From the NCBI GenBank assembly GCA_963800725.1, contig CAWDCE010000002.1:1-64000 (forward strand): a stretch of DNA of 64,000 nucleotides. Reading direction: 5' to 3'. Every line of letters starts with the position of its first letter. The first letter of the stretch is position 1. Below the pieces are notes generated by a model. The model did not search any database, had not been told where the DNA came from, and saw only the letters and a list, made by a program, of their open reading frames with translations. This DNA comes from Bog-473 sp963800725. Its GTDB lineage: Bacteria; Actinomycetota; Acidimicrobiia; Acidimicrobiales; RAAP-2. Both the position numbers and the translations under genes were made by a program. Shown here one piece after another: positions 16,978-25,483 of the stretch.

Positions 16978-17391
16978 TCAGCCTTTGACGAATCGGAGTC
17001 GTTCGACCTGTTGTTCCCAGCCCGTGACGTTCCAGAACCCGACGGCCGCCGGGTCCGTCCCGACCACTATCGCCTGAAGTCGGACAGCACCGACCGAGTT
17101 GAGGCGAGCCTCTGCATACGCCAGAAGTTGACTTGCTAGGCCGTGCCTCCGATGGGATGGAGAGACCACCAATCGATAGATCGAACCCCGCCAGCCATCC
17201 CAGGCTGCAATGACGGATCCAACGATTTCATTTCCATCCATCGCAACCGCAAGGGCATCCGGGTCGTTTGCAAGCAACGTATTGAGACCTATGGAGTCGT
17301 CGGTGTGGGTTGGCTCTGCATCGGACTCGGTCCAGAGCGTAAGGATGGATTCGACATCTGAAGGTCGAGCAATCCGAATGGTCGAGGTCAT
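16978..17391 (-). CDS. GNAT family N-acetyltransferase
   Basis: The acetyl-CoA binding motif A is visible as YRLVVSPSHRRHGLASQLLAY (Q/RxxGxG/A type) and the fold runs from IRIARPSDVESILTLW to the C-terminal AVGFWNVTGWEQQ. At 137 residues it is a complete single-domain GNAT. It would transfer an acetyl group from acetyl-CoA to an amine, but the acceptor is unknown. The short gene flanked by repeats is typical of this island's passengers. Confidence 0.9.
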   Translation of the reverse strand: MTSTIRIARPSDVESILTLWTESDAEPTHTDDSIGLNTLLANDPDALAVAMDGNEIVGSVIAAWDGWRGSIYRLVVSPSHRRHGLASQLLAYAEARLNSVGAVRLQAIVVGTDPAAVGFWNVTGWEQQVERLRFVKG

Positions 17392-17435
17392 TGAGACAGA
17401 CTACGAAAGATGAGGCGGATGGCTCCAGGGTCCTG

Positions 17436-17472
17436 GTACAGAGGGGCACCGTCCCGGCGATTGGGGACACCC
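17436..17472 (+). repeat. Island hairpin repeat, copy 14
   Basis: Ends TCCCGGCGATTGGGGACACC, close to the reference unit. It lies 56 bases from the stop codon of the phosphoesterase gene. Confidence 0.75.
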
Positions 17473-17527
17473 TTTCGATTACAGTTCCCCGGCTTATTGG
17501 GTCGCTCCGTGGTTGCGGCTAGATCGC

Positions 17528-19096
17528 CTACTTCTTGGGAGCCAAGAGAGGGAAGAACATGGCCAAGGTGCTGCGCAACACGGTGAGGATCTGCTCGGGT
17601 GGTACGTCGGCCATGGGGTCGTCAGGAACTCCTTCGAGCTTGATCTTGTTCATCTGTGCGTACCCTCGAAGTCCATCAAGGAGGTCCTTGCCCAATGGAG
17701 CGACAACCTCTCCAAGTGCCAAGGCGTCCAACGTGAACTTGGGAACCGGACGTGCTTGTGGCACCGGCCATGTCTTCGGGTCTCGGGGTGTGTCCAGCGT
17801 GAAGGCATGGGAGAAAGTCTGGGCAGCGGCATCCCGTCCTGTGAACGGTTCGCCGAGGTCCCAATGCTCCCGAAGTGTGGCGATGAGTGATGTGTGTCGG
17901 TGCTCCTCGTTGAAAACGTCACCCTCGGCCACCCACGGGGAGATGATCACAGCCGGGACCCGATAACCCGAGCGGTCGAAGGTGAAGCCATTCTCCCCAG
18001 CGGGCGCTTTCGGATCGGGGGGCGGGACCGGGCCGGGCGGAACATGGTCGTAGGTACCTCCTGGTTCGTCCCAACCGATGAGCAAGGTGGTGTTCCACAC
18101 GTTGGAGCCAGTGGGTGACTGCATCCCCCGGTAGGCGTCGTAAATGCGGGCGAGGAAGGCTTCGCCCCCCAGGATCGATGAGGGCGGGTCCACGCTCGGG
18201 ATCTCCATGCCGTGCCCCAGCGCTCGTCCTGCAGCAGGGTGGTAGTCGCTGTGCCCGATGATCAGACAGGGCTCGATGAAGGAGAAGTCGGCCAGGTCGC
18301 CGTTGGCGGCGTCTGTCTCGAACTGGGCGAAGGGGACAAAGTGTGTGCCCAGGCGATCCTTCAGTCGCTGGTAGTGAATGACGGCGGTGGCCGAAAACTG
18401 CATCGGTTCGGCGACATAGACCTTCCAGGTCCTGCCGTGGTCTTCCAGCCGGTTGAAGATCGTCTCAGCATCGTTGTTGGTCAACCATTTCTTGGCTGGG
18501 CTGTTCACGGTCAGTCCCGACGAGGTTGCGGCCGTCCAAAAGGAACGGTTCATGAAGGTCTGCGAAGGGACTTCGCAGAACCAGTGGTCGAACACTCCGA
18601 ACGCACGGGCTAGTCCGTTGAGAACGGGTACCTGCTCCGGGGTGAACCCGGTCATGATGTGCGCATACTCCTCATAGGTGGGTTGGCGACCCATCTCGGC
18701 GGTGAAGGTGCTGATGTAATCGGTGACGAATCCGTCCATTGTCGGCTTCTGGCCTGGCTCGGGAGCGTTCCATGGAGCCTGGATGTCGTCGCCCAGCTTG
18801 AAGCGATTCTCTTCACTCAGGATGTTGTAAAGCTGGGTGTTCGTGTGTGGATACTCCTCGCCCGAGTCGGGGTTGGGGCTGTCCATGTCGGTGGCCACCG
18901 TGTAAGGAACCACCCTGCGCTCCGCGCCGTCTTCAGCCCACTCGGGAATCGGGTTGGAGAGGTCCTTGCCGATTACGCCTTCGAAGATCTTCTCGTCGTC
19001 CGGTCCATAGAGGTGCCCAAGAACATTGTCCAGCGAGCGGTTCTCGAAGAGGACCACCACAATGTGGTCCATGGCGTGACTTCGGTCCGTGGGCAT
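17528..19096 (-). CDS. Phospholipase C / acid phosphatase-type phosphoesterase
   Basis: It belongs to the phosphoesterase family of bacterial phospholipases C and acid phosphatases. The first metal-site motif IVVVLFENRSLDNVLGHLYG is at the N-terminus, and IIGHSDYHP, LLIGWDEPGGTYDHV and VPAVIISPWV follow in the usual order. ATG 19096 is preferred because an AGGGAGG site lies just upstream. The protein is 522 residues, of family length. No signal peptide is seen, which is unusual because relatives are often exported by Tat. Substrate (phospholipid or phosphate ester) is unknown. Confidence 0.88.
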   Translation of the reverse strand: MPTDRSHAMDHIVVVLFENRSLDNVLGHLYGPDDEKIFEGVIGKDLSNPIPEWAEDGAERRVVPYTVATDMDSPNPDSGEEYPHTNTQLYNILSEENRFKLGDDIQAPWNAPEPGQKPTMDGFVTDYISTFTAEMGRQPTYEEYAHIMTGFTPEQVPVLNGLARAFGVFDHWFCEVPSQTFMNRSFWTAATSSGLTVNSPAKKWLTNNDAETIFNRLEDHGRTWKVYVAEPMQFSATAVIHYQRLKDRLGTHFVPFAQFETDAANGDLADFSFIEPCLIIGHSDYHPAAGRALGHGMEIPSVDPPSSILGGEAFLARIYDAYRGMQSPTGSNVWNTTLLIGWDEPGGTYDHVPPGPVPPPDPKAPAGENGFTFDRSGYRVPAVIISPWVAEGDVFNEEHRHTSLIATLREHWDLGEPFTGRDAAAQTFSHAFTLDTPRDPKTWPVPQARPVPKFTLDALALGEVVAPLGKDLLDGLRGYAQMNKIKLEGVPDDPMADVPPEQILTVLRSTLAMFFPLLAPKK

Positions 19097-19233
19097 TTGG
19101 CCTCCCTCTCCAAGTCTTCGCTTCACTGGCTACCCGAAAACTCGCTCCCCTGCCAAGTGAGTACCCGCTGGATGGGATTATCCGACAAGGTGACCCCATA
19201 TGTCCGCCCACGCTCCCGGTGGATTTGTGGCAA

Positions 19234-19275
19234 AAGTGCTGCATGGTGGCACCCCGAACCGGCGAACTGGGGAAG
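19234..19275 (+). repeat. Island hairpin repeat, copy 15
   Basis: Begins AAGTGCTGCATGGTGGCACC and ends GCGAACTGGGGAAGG. It ends 2 bases before the stop codon of the minus-strand gene at 19278. Confidence 0.7.
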
Positions 19276-19277
19276 GT

Positions 19278-19733
19278 CTACGGATGGGGTTCGATCACCG
19301 CAGAGTTGTAGTCGGGATCGGTCAACTGGCGCGTGATGACTCCAAGTTCATGAAGGTCAGCCAGCGCCGTCTTGGCGAGATCACGAATGTGTTCCCACCT
19401 GCTGTCCTCACGTATTGCTCGTTCCGAAAACTGCTTTCGGTATGGCCCGTGGAAGTCTCCGACTCGATCAATTTCGTCGCTCACTTCCTGACCGTATTTG
19501 CGGAGTGATTCCGTTATCTCATTGGCTGTCTGCTCGATTTCAGGCGTAAGCGCCCCGTCATGAATCAGTAGAGGGAGCATGTCGTCGTCCCAGGACAGCC
19601 ACTGGTTGGAGAGTTCTTCCAAAGGGCATCGCGTCCTTTGGCAGTACTCCAACTGCTCGTCTGCCGAGGCTGCCAGGAAGACCAGGTCTCTTCCTACGCA
19701 TGCTCGGAGCATTCGGACGTGGTCATCAAGCAC
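19278..19733 (-). CDS. Hypothetical protein
   Basis: A 151-residue, mostly helical acidic protein (RCPLEELSNQWLSWDDDMLP, then EIEQTANEITESLRKYGQEV) with no recognised family. No signal peptide or membrane helix is seen. It is the first of three unknown minus-strand genes (19278, 19790, 20585), each directly followed by its own hairpin repeat. Confidence 0.6.
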   Translation of the reverse strand: MLDDHVRMLRACVGRDLVFLAASADEQLEYCQRTRCPLEELSNQWLSWDDDMLPLLIHDGALTPEIEQTANEITESLRKYGQEVSDEIDRVGDFHGPYRKQFSERAIREDSRWEHIRDLAKTALADLHELGVITRQLTDPDYNSAVIEPHP

Positions 19734-19760
19734 CGCAGCAATAATGACATTTGGGCAAAG

Positions 19761-19788
19761 CGTCCCACTGCCGGCGATAGGGGACAGT
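19761..19788 (+). repeat. Island hairpin repeat, copy 16
   Basis: The right half GCCGGCGATAGGGGACAG matches the reference. It ends 1 base before the stop codon of the minus-strand gene at 19790. Confidence 0.7.
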
Positions 19789-19789
19789 C

Positions 19790-20524
19790 TCAGTCCAGCG
19801 GGGGCGGGTCATCCGGGAGATGCAAGACGTTCTTCGGACCACCGACATCGAGGCGCCACAATCCGTCTGAATCCTTCGATCGAAAGACTGTAGTTACGGC
19901 TCTATTAGCGGACGGATCTGGACTCGATGTCAGCAACTCCCAAAATGGGCCACTGTCGGCATCATCGAGCACTCCCGCACGACGACCATCGATGAGAACG
20001 ACGATTTGGCCACCAGTTGACCGCTCGCCACTTGCCTGGAGTACTGCAGCGACGGGAGAGAGGTTGCGAAAATCAACGAGAATTACTCGGGCTTCTCCAA
20101 TCCGCTCTTGGGCATCATCATCGAGGAGAACCTTGTGGGCGTCACTCCAATCCGGTCCCATGACAATGTTGCCTGGGGGCATATTGATGGAGCCCGAGTC
20201 TGCGCCCGTGAAGAGGTCCTTCAGTCGCCCGCCCGCCCCGGCGAGGCTGCCCACGCTATCGATGTACAACCTGACTCTTTCGCTGGGAGTGTCTGGTGCA
20301 AGAAGCAGATCAAGTCTCATTTCGAGGAGAGGCCCTCGGGGAATCTCCTTGCCCTCTCGTCGGAATTGCTCGATCAGGATTTCCCTTGCTTCGTCTCGAC
20401 TCTTTCCAGCGATGGCCTTCCGTGCGGCATCGTCGAACTTTGAGCGCTCGCGTTGCTTGCGCATGCCCTCTCGAAGAAGCTGAGCGAAACGAGGGGGTTT
20501 GTCACGCGGCACGATGGCTCCCAT
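19790..20524 (-). CDS. Hypothetical protein
   Basis: A 244-residue protein with a charged helical N-terminal third (KQRERSKFDDAARKAIAGKS, then EAREILIEQFRREGK) and a C-terminal alpha/beta part (IGEARVILVDFRNLSPVAAV, then QIVVLIDGRRAGVL). No catalytic signature or family is recognised. It may bind a ligand or another protein, but nothing shows which. It is the middle of three consecutive orphans. Confidence 0.6.
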   Translation of the reverse strand: MGAIVPRDKPPRFAQLLREGMRKQRERSKFDDAARKAIAGKSRDEAREILIEQFRREGKEIPRGPLLEMRLDLLLAPDTPSERVRLYIDSVGSLAGAGGRLKDLFTGADSGSINMPPGNIVMGPDWSDAHKVLLDDDAQERIGEARVILVDFRNLSPVAAVLQASGERSTGGQIVVLIDGRRAGVLDDADSGPFWELLTSSPDPSANRAVTTVFRSKDSDGLWRLDVGGPKNVLHLPDDPPPLD

Positions 20525-20550
20525 TTGGTGGACGCTGCCGTTTCCATTTT

Positions 20551-20577
20551 CGCACTTCCGGCGACGGGGGCAATCCT
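20551..20577 (+). repeat. Island hairpin repeat, copy 17 (partial)
   Basis: CGCACTTCCGGCGACGGGGG followed by CAATCCT. It is 8 bases from the stop codon of the minus-strand gene at 20585. Confidence 0.55.
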
Positions 20578-20584
20578 CTTCCCG

Positions 20585-20986
20585 CTAGGACACTCCGTTG
20601 TCAACTCTAAGGGAACGACCAAGTGGGATGGCAGTTCTTACTGCCTCTGCCATTTCATGAAGGCAAAGTCCAAGCTCGGGTCCGGTGATTGGCAGGGGCC
20701 TTCCGGGATGAGGATGGTGACCAAGCGGGTCGTCACTGTAGGACGCTGGGCGCTCATAGATGAAGGTTCGTGCCTCATCTCCGTATTGCTCGGCCAGGAC
20801 ATCGCACAAGTCGGCCATCCGACTTAATTGATTAGCTGGAACGATAAAGCCGGTGAAGTCGATCGCAGCTTCTGAGCCATCCTCGATGTATATCCATCCA
20901 TTGACCTGCCCGATCGCCCATTCCATGTCGTCGTCGATTTCAAAAATCGGTTCTGAATCCCCCTCGACCACGAACTCCGTTCCCAT
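20585..20986 (-). CDS. Hypothetical protein
   Basis: A 133-residue acidic protein (MGTEFVVEGDSEPIFEIDDD at the N-terminus, then AAIDFTGFIVPANQLSRMADL). The ATG at 20986 is chosen because the frame further upstream runs through the tRNA half-site and hairpin repeat. No family is recognised. It is the last of the three orphan genes before half-site 3. Confidence 0.55.
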   Translation of the reverse strand: MGTEFVVEGDSEPIFEIDDDMEWAIGQVNGWIYIEDGSEAAIDFTGFIVPANQLSRMADLCDVLAEQYGDEARTFIYERPASYSDDPLGHHPHPGRPLPITGPELGLCLHEMAEAVRTAIPLGRSLRVDNGVS

Positions 20987-20994
20987 TGAAGAAC

Positions 20995-21034
20995 AGTGCC
21001 ACAGGGTGCCCCACTCGTGCCGTACGGGGACGCT
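20995..21034 (+). repeat. Island hairpin repeat, copy 18
   Basis: AGTGCCACAGGGTGCCCCAC, then TCGTGCCGTACGGGGACG. Two unit starts are seen close together here. It opens the 130-bp flank shared with the intact tRNA-Gly locus. Confidence 0.7.
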
Positions 21035-21138
21035 CGAAAGGGGCGCTGCCCATACAAAGTTCACCGGAATCCGGTGGAGCCGAGTGTGGGTTCGTTGCGG
21101 CAATGCTGTTGGGCTTGCATGCGCCTGGCAAGCGCAAA

Positions 21139-21183
21139 TGGAGCGGATGACGGGATTCGAACCCGCGACCCTCACCTTGGCAA
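21139..21183 (-). repeat. tRNA-Gly 3' half, copy 3
   Basis: Identical to the intact tRNA-Gly from the encoded CCA to the anticodon loop. Sequence identity ends at GGCAA, inside the loop. The flank 21013-21138 matches that of the intact gene almost base for base. Confidence 0.85.
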
Positions 21184-21300
21184 TGTGGCGAAAACAGTCC
21201 ATTCAGTCCGCTCTGGTCTTTCCAGCTGGTCCGCATTCATCTCAGGTTCCAGCTGGTCCACGAGATGTTGGCCAGTAGTAGAGCGCTCTACTGACGGCTG
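21184..21300 (-). other. Conserved attachment-site arm, copy 3
   Basis: On the minus strand it carries an open frame with TTGQHLVDQLEPEMNADQLE that ends FATLPR-stop at 21172-21174, equal in length to copies 1 and 4. It contains the perfect 16-bp palindrome AGTAGAGCGCTCTACT at 21277-21292. Confidence 0.55.
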
Positions 21301-21431
21301 TAACAGCTTTGCTTCGCAGCTTCAGGCGGATCTGCGTCCACCTTGTCCGCTGGGTGCCGACCCGCCTCCGTCATTCTGAGCGGTGCGTGCCCGCTCGGTC
21401 AGGTCAGCAGGGCGCCGTTACCATCCTTCGT

Positions 21432-22259
21432 GTGCCCCACTCGGAGTGGATACAGGTCGTCAACGGCAACGTGCACCTTGCCGCCCAGAGGTTCCACGGA
21501 TCTGGCGATCCAGTTCTCTTCCTGCATGGCCTCGCCGGCTACAGCGGCGAATGGGCACGGGTCGTCAACGCAATGCCCGCCCCTGACGCCGTCGCCCTTG
21601 ACCTCCGGGGGCACGGGCGAAGTGAGCGCTATCCCACAGATGTCTTACCCGAGGCCTTTTGTTCGGACGTGATCCAAGCAATCGATGCCAGCGGTCACCA
21701 ACAAGTCCACCTTGTTGGGCAGTCCTTCGGCGGCCACATTGCCTTCCTCGTGGCATCGGCGTATCCCGAACACGTGTCATCCCTCACGGTGATCGAAGCC
21801 GACCCCGAGAGATCGACTCGCCATTCAGAGGAGACCGTCGCTCGGTGGCTCTCTGCATGGGGCCGGCCCTTCGCAGACCGCAGTGCGGCGTTGGCGTTTT
21901 TCGGCACGGAAGCTGATACCTGGGTCGGCGGGTTGGAGAAGCGAGCGGATGGCCTCTGGCCGAGATTTGATGACGAGGTGTTGCTCAGCGCACTTCGTGG
22001 GATCGCTGCTCGGCCGTGGTGGGACGAGTGGGTCCGGATTACATGCCCGACGCTCATCGTGCGGGGAGACCACGGCGATCTCTCCCTGGAGCTCGCCCAA
22101 CGAATGGCAGCGGCCCTCCCAGAAGCGAAGGTCGCTTCGATTTCAGGTGCAGGACACAACGTGCACCTCGATCAAGCCGAGCGAGTTGCGCAAGTTGTGA
22201 GCCGTCAACTCAGTCAGCGCATGGTGCAGGACTCTCGTTGGGTTCGTCCTAACGGATAG
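21432..22259 (+). CDS. Alpha/beta hydrolase
   Basis: A single-domain alpha/beta hydrolase with all catalytic elements: oxyanion loop FLHGLAGYSGEW, nucleophile elbow LVGQSFGGH (Ser), acid in IVRGDHGD and His in GAGHNVHLDQ. The GTG at 21432 is chosen because homology begins at VPHSEWIQVVNG. Its 275 residues fit the family. It could be an esterase, lipase or C-C hydrolase, and the substrate is unknown. It is the first gene of the third insert and stands alone. Confidence 0.9.
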   Translation: MPHSEWIQVVNGNVHLAAQRFHGSGDPVLFLHGLAGYSGEWARVVNAMPAPDAVALDLRGHGRSERYPTDVLPEAFCSDVIQAIDASGHQQVHLVGQSFGGHIAFLVASAYPEHVSSLTVIEADPERSTRHSEETVARWLSAWGRPFADRSAALAFFGTEADTWVGGLEKRADGLWPRFDDEVLLSALRGIAARPWWDEWVRITCPTLIVRGDHGDLSLELAQRMAAALPEAKVASISGAGHNVHLDQAERVAQVVSRQLSQRMVQDSRWVRPNG

Positions 22260-22271
22260 GTGTATTCCCGG

Positions 22272-22310
22272 CGTGCGGCACGGTGTCACCCTCCCGGCGA
22301 TGTCGAACGA
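22272..22310 (+). repeat. Island hairpin repeat, copy 19
   Basis: CGTGCGGCACGGTGTCACCC then TCCCGGCGATGTCG. The closing GGGGACACC is lost. It lies between converging stops, 35 bases from the gene at 22345. Confidence 0.65.
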
Positions 22311-22344
22311 CTGTTATGAAGAGTCGACAGAATGGACCCTTCCA

Positions 22345-23065
22345 TTAGGAGTTCACCGGAGCCGGCGGATATTGCCCGCCATCGAACAGCCTCCGATCCC
22401 CAAGAGCCGACGTCAGTATGATCTCGTAGTTGACCGGAGGCACCCCTGGGCAGGCGTACATCACGTTGGCAGGCAGCGGCTTCGTGAAGAACGTGATGGT
22501 GATCCTCGTTGATGAATACCTAATCGTTGGCCGCACAACACCGCCCGCTCCCGCGGGACCGCATGCGGCGACGCTCACGTGGGCTACGAACTGCTTGGTG
22601 GATGGGGGCGTGGCCGTCGATGGCGACCAATTGGCCGTCCACAGGCCCTTCCGATAGATGCGAGGATCACAATCACTCGCACTGTTCATGGACCAACCGC
22701 CTTCGAGATTCCGCTTGACAACAAAAAGCGGGTACGCAGGCGCAGATCCGAATATGAACATGGCAGTCGTCTTTGTGAGCCTCAGCATCCTGGGCGGCCC
22801 GACCGCCTCTGGAAGGAGCGTAGAGGGGATGGCCTCAACAATGTCCTGTGGAACCACCGTCGCTGGGCCACTTGATGTAAAGGCCGATGCCCGAAACAAC
22901 AGGGGCGACGTGCCGACACATCGAAGGAGAGGGTCCCAAATTCGAGGCATGCGCAGAGTGTGCCGAAGCGTTCGCCACAGCTCCCGCTTGCGTCCAATCG
23001 ATGAAGGACATCGAAAGCACAATTGCTGCAAAAACAATTCCCAGCCGCCGAATCCGTCGAGTCAC
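22345..23065 (-). CDS. Secreted hypothetical protein (one frameshift near 22890)
   Basis: The GTG at 23065 starts a good signal peptide: a basic RRIRRLG, then the hydrophobic IVFAAIVLSMSF and a small-residue cleavage region ending ANASA. That frame stops soon after, but near 22890 the adjacent frame continues to 22345 with secreted-protein-like sequence (VVPQDIVEAIPSTLLPEAVG, then HVSVAACGPAGAGGVVRP). The two parts probably form one exported protein of about 240 residues. No family is recognised. Several prolines and aromatic residues suggest a beta-rich extracellular domain. Confidence 0.5.
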
Positions 23066-23128
23066 GTCTATTCCCCCAGGCGAGAAGGCTACCGCTCGCA
23101 CTCTTGAGCCTCAAGGAGTTGATCGACC

Positions 23129-23153
23129 ACGCCTAAGTCCGGCGAAGGGAGAC
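23129..23153 (+). repeat. Island hairpin repeat, copy 20 (variant)
   Basis: CACGCCTAAGTCCGGCGAAG then GGAGAC. Same variant form as 16367 and 26229. It lies 38 bases from the stop codon of the gene at 23191. Confidence 0.55.
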
Positions 23154-23190
23154 AAAGCACGTGGTTCTCGCTCTCAATGATGGATATGCA

Positions 23191-23682
23191 TCAATGCGAC
23201 GAAACCTGAGGACTCTGAATCAGGATTGGCGCTTGGCTGTCTTCTCCACACCGTCGTGCGCCGGGCGAATCAGATGCACTTGGGAGCGTTCCTCCTGCAC
23301 TTGTGATTTTGTCGCCCTCACGTGCGACGACCCTTCCTTTTGGGTTGATCAACTCTGTGGGATGGAAACGCACTCGATAACCGTCTGGCCACAGGAAAGC
23401 GCGTGTAGATGGTGCCTCGTGAGGAGTCCGCCGAAGTGGTGCAAGCCATGCGCAAGCGCCCGAAGGGGTCAATCCAGCATGAAAGGCGCCTTGGAGGCGA
23501 GCCAGCATTGTTCCATCTACCTCCGCTCCATCGGCCGAAGGCAGCGGATACTCCTGAGCAGTGGCGTGAAGGGCGATGGCCGAAGCAGAAACAGGCGGGA
23601 CACTGGGCGATGCACAGCTGAGCGTGAGGGCGAAAGCGAGTAGCGCCGTTCCGGCCGTTGAGCGCTTGAACCGACTTACCAT
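23191..23682 (-). CDS. Putative lipoprotein of unknown function
   Basis: The N-terminus has a lipoprotein signal: basic MVSRFKR, a hydrophobic run, and lipobox LTLSC at residues 19-23. The mature part has ACAWLAPLR, YRVRFHPTELINPKGRVVAR and EGDKITSAGG, resembling a small conserved domain seen in many actinobacterial lipoproteins (ELIxPxGxVVAxEGDxI). It would be anchored to the outer face of the membrane. No enzyme function can be assigned. Confidence 0.7.
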   Translation of the reverse strand: MVSRFKRSTAGTALLAFALTLSCASPSVPPVSASAIALHATAQEYPLPSADGAEVDGTMLARLQGAFHAGLTPSGACAWLAPLRRTPHEAPSTRAFLWPDGYRVRFHPTELINPKGRVVAREGDKITSAGGTLPSASDSPGARRCGEDSQAPILIQSPQVSSH

Positions 23683-24161
23683 TCGATAACCCCCGGGGGT
23701 GATGGTACGCCCAAGCTGTCGGACAAGTGAACTGTGCAGGCAGTGCCTACCAGCCCTCTGTACCGGGGCAATGGTTGGTTGATCAAGAACCCTAAAGGAT
23801 CGTTGATGCGCAAAGACGACAGCGCGCCGCTGTTACTCGGAGCGGTGCACGAAGTACCTCGGCAATCTCTTGGACCAGATGGTTGTCGACATTGAAGCCA
23901 CCCGCAATCTGGAACTGTCCATTGGTGTCCAGTTCTGTCCGTGGCCATGAAGAAGCCCATGCCATGCCCAATCCTTGCTCATCTCGATAGCAAAGAGTTC
24001 GAGACCGGCTCTTCCGCGCCAAATGGTTCACGTCGAGTTGGGGCGGCCTCCGATCGAACCGGGCCGGGTGGGACGGCCTCGTGCTGCGGGCACTATGGGA
24101 ATCCGCTAACAGTCTCCCTCCCGGCGACAGGGGCACCCTCGGAGCTGCCCGGATTCGGCAC
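23683..24161. other. Intergenic region without a convincing gene
   Basis: Short open frames on both strands here lack protein-like features and start codons with ribosome sites. One minus-strand fragment (TELDTNGQFQIAGGFNVDNH near 23880-23940) looks slightly coding and could be part of a decayed passenger gene. A hairpin repeat closes the region at 24081-24139. Confidence 0.4.
24081..24139 (+). repeat. Island hairpin repeat, copy 21 (interrupted)
   Basis: GTGCTGCGGGCAC is separated by about 25 bases from CTCCCGGCGACAGGGGCACC, so the unit looks split by an insertion. It lies 23 bases from the stop codon of the gene at 24162. Confidence 0.55.
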
Positions 24162-24578
24162 TCAGTGGCTGTATTTCTGTGTGTGCGCTTTTCGTAGCGC
24201 ATGAGCGGCTTCGTAGACCGAAGTTGCTCCCGACAGGGCCTCCTCGCCGTACTCCCGGAGGCGCCGGGCTACCTCGGCTACCGCATCCTCGATCTCATCG
24301 GGCGAGCCAGGGAACTGCCCGGGCAGGCGTTGGCCCGCAAGGGAGAGAACCTCCGCCTCCGTGAGAGTGTCTTTCGGATGAGCCACCAAGCCCACGCGGA
24401 AGCCCACGAAATGATCGATCCGATCACGGAACAAGAGAACGAATACCCCGGCAGGCGATTCGTAGCGAACCCGTTCACTTTCTTCGTCGGTCAGGCTGAA
24501 CCCGGATGCCTCCAAAAAGCCGACGTTGCGTTTGACCGCCTTCGGAAAGCCCCAATCCCACGCCTCAGTCTCAGTCAT
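24162..24578 (-). CDS. Hypothetical protein
   Basis: A 138-residue protein with an alpha/beta N-terminal part (VGFLEASGFSLTDEESERVR, then GVFVLLFRDRIDHFVGFRVG) and a helical C-terminus (DAVAEVARRLREYGEEALSG). The size, acidity and strand pattern resemble small immunity-type proteins, but no partner toxin is adjacent and this is only an impression. It is a single gene between two repeats. Confidence 0.6.
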   Translation of the reverse strand: MTETEAWDWGFPKAVKRNVGFLEASGFSLTDEESERVRYESPAGVFVLLFRDRIDHFVGFRVGLVAHPKDTLTEAEVLSLAGQRLPGQFPGSPDEIEDAVAEVARRLREYGEEALSGATSVYEAAHALRKAHTQKYSH

Positions 24579-24671
24579 GTGAATGAGGTTAGAAGCGGCG
24601 CCAGGGTCATCCGGTATCGCCGGATTCCACTCGGACGCGGAGCGATCACTCCGCTATTCCAATGGCGCCGG

Positions 24672-24698
24672 AGTGCCCACCCTCCCGGTACGTTGGGA
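24672..24698 (+). repeat. Island hairpin repeat, copy 22 (partial)
   Basis: AGTGCCCACCCTCCCGGTAC then GTTGGG. It is 9 bases from the stop codon of the gene at 24707. Confidence 0.55.
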
Positions 24699-24706
24699 TG
24701 GATTCA

Positions 24707-25378
24707 TCATGGTCCTGGGCAAAGCGATTCTGAGTTGTTAGTTGGGTAGACGACACCCCCAGTTGGGTCCATTCGCTCTTGCGCATCTTCGAGACTGATC
24801 GTGTGAGGAACCGAGAGAGTCCTGCCTGGGAGCAACATCTCTCCGTTGTACCCATCGTTGAATGAAAGCAACGTTGCTTCCTGGGTGGCGGCACTGTAGG
24901 AAAAAAGTGCAGAAATACAAGCACCTCCACGGTCATAGGATGTGAAGACGAGGTATTGGCCTCCGGTAGCGACTTGACCGGTGTTGCCGACGATACCCGT
25001 AAGCCCAGGCAGGGTAGGTGCAAACAACACCCCATTCGGGTTTCCTTGAAGAACGGCATCGACCCTGATCGCGGCGGTCAACGTACCGGCTGGATGGGGC
25101 GCTTGGGTGACGGTGATCAGCGCAACCAAGTTCGCTGAAGACGCCAATACGGTGATGGCGTCGTGATCCGATGGATATTCACAACCCGGAGGACATGGAC
25201 TTGAAGTCGTGGTGATTGTCGGCACCGTGGTGGTCGTGGTACTGGTAGTCGATGTGGTTGCATCAGATCTAAGTGCACGATTCGCGGCTGCTTCCGTTTG
25301 TGAAGTACGCGAACACGAAATGCATCCCAAGAGGACCAGCATGATCCCTATTGTGAGCCGCATACGTGCAAACCCCAT
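24707..25378 (-). CDS. Threonine-rich-linker lipoprotein of unknown function
   Basis: The signal sequence RLTIGIMLVLLGCISC ends in a lipobox whose modified cysteine would be the second Cys. A Thr/Ser/Pro-rich linker (TTSTTSTTTTTVPTITTTSS) follows, as in many actinobacterial surface lipoproteins. The mature domain (about 150 residues) has AITVLASSANLVALITVTQA and YLVFTSYDRGGACISALFSY, which suggests a beta-sandwich. No catalytic motif is seen. The ATG at 25378 is chosen, and an ATG five codons later is also possible. Confidence 0.7.
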   Translation of the reverse strand: MGFARMRLTIGIMLVLLGCISCSRTSQTEAAANRALRSDATTSTTSTTTTTVPTITTTSSPCPPGCEYPSDHDAITVLASSANLVALITVTQAPHPAGTLTAAIRVDAVLQGNPNGVLFAPTLPGLTGIVGNTGQVATGGQYLVFTSYDRGGACISALFSYSAATQEATLLSFNDGYNGEMLLPGRTLSVPHTISLEDAQERMDPTGGVVYPTNNSESLCPGP

Positions 25379-25433
25379 ATCGCAACCATAAGCGGCATTG
25401 CGAGGGAACCGACGATCGAGGCACTGTCCCCAA

Positions 25434-25469
25434 CGTGCCACACGGTGTCACCCTCCCGGAGTGCTTGGA
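25434..25469 (+). repeat. Island hairpin repeat, copy 23
   Basis: CGTGCCACACGGTGTCACCC then TCCCGGAGTGCTTGG. It lies 15 bases from the stop codon of the gene at 25484. Confidence 0.65.
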
Positions 25470-25483
25470 CTCCCTGGCGAGTC

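Noticed and set aside
23676..24202. Protein genes in the 23.7-24.1 kb gap
   Set aside because: Overlapping minus-strand frames have no ribosome site, family motif or consistent composition. At best they are a decayed passenger gene.
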